Below are positions 62,472-64,000 of a DNA stretch of 64,000 nt, piece after piece. Location of the stretch: positions 20,566,978 to 20,630,977 of the forward strand of contig NC_092192.1 of NCBI RefSeq assembly GCF_043641665.1, read 5' to 3'. The notes beneath the pieces are model-generated. The model was not told the DNA's origin. It made no database searches and worked only from the letters and a program-made list of their open reading frames with translations. This stretch comes from Enoplosus armatus. Lineage: Eukaryota > Chordata > Actinopteri > Centrarchiformes > Enoplosidae. How positions within the stretch are numbered: the stretch's first letter is position 1; the number at the start of each line of letters is the position of its first letter. The position numbers and the translations under genes are program-made.

Positions 62472-63030
62472 TTCCAGATTTTGGCATCGATGTGCTCCCC
62501 ACCAATGGCAGCCAGGAGCCTCATGGCCCCGGCCTCCTCAAGGTGTCAGGCCTAGAGCGCAGTCAGGAGAGGAGCCAGGAGAGCTGCAGGGACCCCCAGC
62601 CCCTTGCGTCCAGCACGCCCAGTCAGCCTCTGCCCCCACAAGCCCTCCCCGTTCCCCAGCCAACCGTCCCCAAGCCCCTGTCCCCTCGTCGGACCCAGAC
62701 GAACGGCCCCACCAAGGCTCCGACCTCCACACACCTGCCCCCACGCTCAGAGGCTCTCACCAGGCCTCAGACGCCCGCAGCCCTGCCTCTCGCCCAGGGT
62801 CAAGAGCCCTCGCCGCCCCCCCCTCCCCGGCCCCAGCACCAGCCTGAACTGCTGTCCCACACCCGGCCTCCGCCGACGCCCAGCCTTCACCCACACCCGC
62901 CATCGCCTGCCCTCCCCACTCATCACCCTCACCAACAGCACCCCAGTCAGGCAGGGCCCCACCGGCCCCCATCACGCTGCCACCCCCGGCCCCTTTCTGC
63001 CTACAACGGCCTCAACCTCAACGGTCACAG
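62472..63030 (+). CDS. auts2: AUTS2-family proline-rich coding exon (internal exon, partial gene)
   Basis: Internal coding exon of an AUTS2-type nuclear regulator. In mammals AUTS2 joins a PRC1.3/5 (PCGF3/5) Polycomb complex, recruits P300 and CK2 and activates neuronal genes; it also has cytoskeletal roles. The exon follows a pyrimidine-rich acceptor (tttccacag, AG at 62470-62471) and ends at a strong donor (CAG|gtaagg). It starts in phase 1: the first two bases complete a GTT valine with the last G of the upstream exon. It then encodes 185 whole codons and leaves AG for the next exon. The start, PDFGIDVLPTNGSQEPHG, then VSGLERSQERSQESC, aligns with human AUTS2 (KISGLERSQEKSQDCC). The middle is Pro/Ser/His-rich low complexity, and the end has PLSAYN as in human AUTS2. 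Codon third positions and the whole + strand are very C-rich. The paralogue (auts2a, auts2b or fbrsl1) cannot be settled here. Confidence 0.9.
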
Positions 63031-64000
63031 GTAAGGCTAATAACAGACAACCTCACACATCAGTTTATTATGAAATACACTCACGTCTCTCGTGTCCTCA
63101 CGCGCTCTGATGCAGAAAATTGTGCGCAGTGCAGACAAAACCTCCATATTCACACACACTCGAAAATACTAGAATATCTCTTGAGCTGAAAGTGCGCATG
63201 ATGCCCGATCAGTATGTAAATTGCTATCAGGGAGAGCTTGAAGTCCCTGAGCCAAACAGTAGCACTGATTATTAACATCGGAATAAAAGGGCCACACTGC
63301 GCCCTGAGTGCCTGAGATTTATTAGCCACCCACATTGTCATCTGGGCTCTGTATAGATTCCAGCCTCCCATCAGTTATACTGGCTGGTATGTGCGATAGT
63401 TAAGCACAACCATGAACCAGCACCATACTGTTTTGATTTCATTGTTATTTGTGCGCGAGAACAGGAGGAAAGCTGTGATATTCTTCCAAGAAAGAAATGA
63501 AATACTTCAAAAGAGCTGTTCATTTTCTCAAGTTATAAAGAATTCCACACAGAGTTCCACTTTGTATGTTCAAGAACACCGTAATCACAGTCATTTTTCA
63601 TATGATTAAAAATAACAATGGAGCTAGTGCAGGGTTAAGTTTAGTCTGTTGTGTCATATCTGTTGAGAAGCACTGAGGCCTGTGAGGCTCTCTCCATTAA
63701 TTTAAGACTCCAGGACAGCTCCTTCAGAACCCACTCAGTCCCAACAACAGCTCTGCCTCGCAGGCTCTCAGGACTTGGCTTCGCCTCCGTCTCCCCGTGC
63801 CAGCCCTGCCAGTCTGCCAGTGCGCCAACAGGGCCTGGCACCCTCTGTGAATAATCACGGCCGGGGCCCACAGCGAAGAGCAGGCGCTGCAAATGAGCTT
63901 TTGGGCTTAGTGCGTGGAGCTGTGGAGACGCAGGCTCTGTGACTGCCCCCAGGGAAAACCCACACACACCACAAAAGACTGTTTGCTTACACGTACATAC
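63031..64000 (+). other. Start of the next AUTS2 intron
   Basis: Begins with gtaaggct. A C-rich stretch at 63715-63850 was checked for the next AUTS2 exon. It has a tolerable acceptor (cctcgcag, 63756-63763), but the in-phase reading stops at TAA with no AUTS2-like motif. I see no gene here. Confidence 0.7.

Noticed and set aside
63715..63853. C-rich stretch considered as the next AUTS2 exon
   Set aside because: The in-phase reading from the possible acceptor at 63763 stops at TAA and has none of the Ser/His/Pro motifs expected next in AUTS2.
1..64000. CRISPR arrays, operons, prophage or insertion sequences
   Set aside because: No direct-repeat/spacer arrays and no packed genes. The sequence is vertebrate nuclear DNA, and regular repeats are microsatellites or the 145-bp unit.

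Overview
The window looks like nuclear DNA from a teleost fish, most likely a percomorph. It is dominated by non-coding sequence with many long (CA/TG)n tracts. It also carries old interspersed repeats of types I know from spiny-rayed fish genomes: a tRNA-derived SINE at about 15.37 kb, a 145-bp-unit repeat at 37.86-38.31 kb with a relative at 57.39 kb, and a further family at 58.4 kb. There is no bacterial-style gene packing. Almost all the short open frames are chance or low-complexity frames.

The one recognisable gene is a fish AUTS2-family gene on the + strand (auts2a, auts2b or, less likely, fbrsl1). Two coding exons can be defined with splice sites and matching phase. A 49-nt exon at 42901-42949 and a 559-nt proline/histidine-rich exon at 62472-63030 join in frame across a 19.5-kb intron. 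Across the junction the peptide aligns with human AUTS2 from the SDASSEKLF region through the SGLERSQEKSQ motif to PLSAYN. Earlier exons must lie left of the window and later exons right of it. In full-length transcripts, 1-42900 is therefore one intron (or part of one), and 63031-64000 begins the next.

Layout: 1-15 kb holds intronic DNA with two long G runs, a possible repeat near 12.6 kb and stretches that look like conserved non-coding elements (homeodomain-type TAATTA cores, best at 14.38-14.72 kb). 15-40 kb holds the SINE, more enhancer-like blocks, a possible small transcription unit or gene relic at 27.5-28.5 kb, a compound TG/CG microsatellite at 32.3 kb, a GATA-motif cluster at 36.4 kb and the tandem 145-bp repeat at 38 kb. 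40.6-41.7 kb is a CpG-rich, pyrimidine-repeat-rich block that looks like a promoter and 5' untranslated exon. It ends in a good splice donor 1.2 kb before the 49-nt coding exon, so it may start a shorter AUTS2 transcript. 43-62.4 kb is intron with microsatellites and two old repeats. 62.47-63.03 kb is the large exon.

The most notable observation is the possible internal promoter and first exon. Joined to the next exon it gives in-frame stops and no ATG, so it would make either a protein starting further downstream or a non-coding RNA. The second is the 27.8-28.5 kb unit. Nothing here can be called a new biological system from sequence alone.
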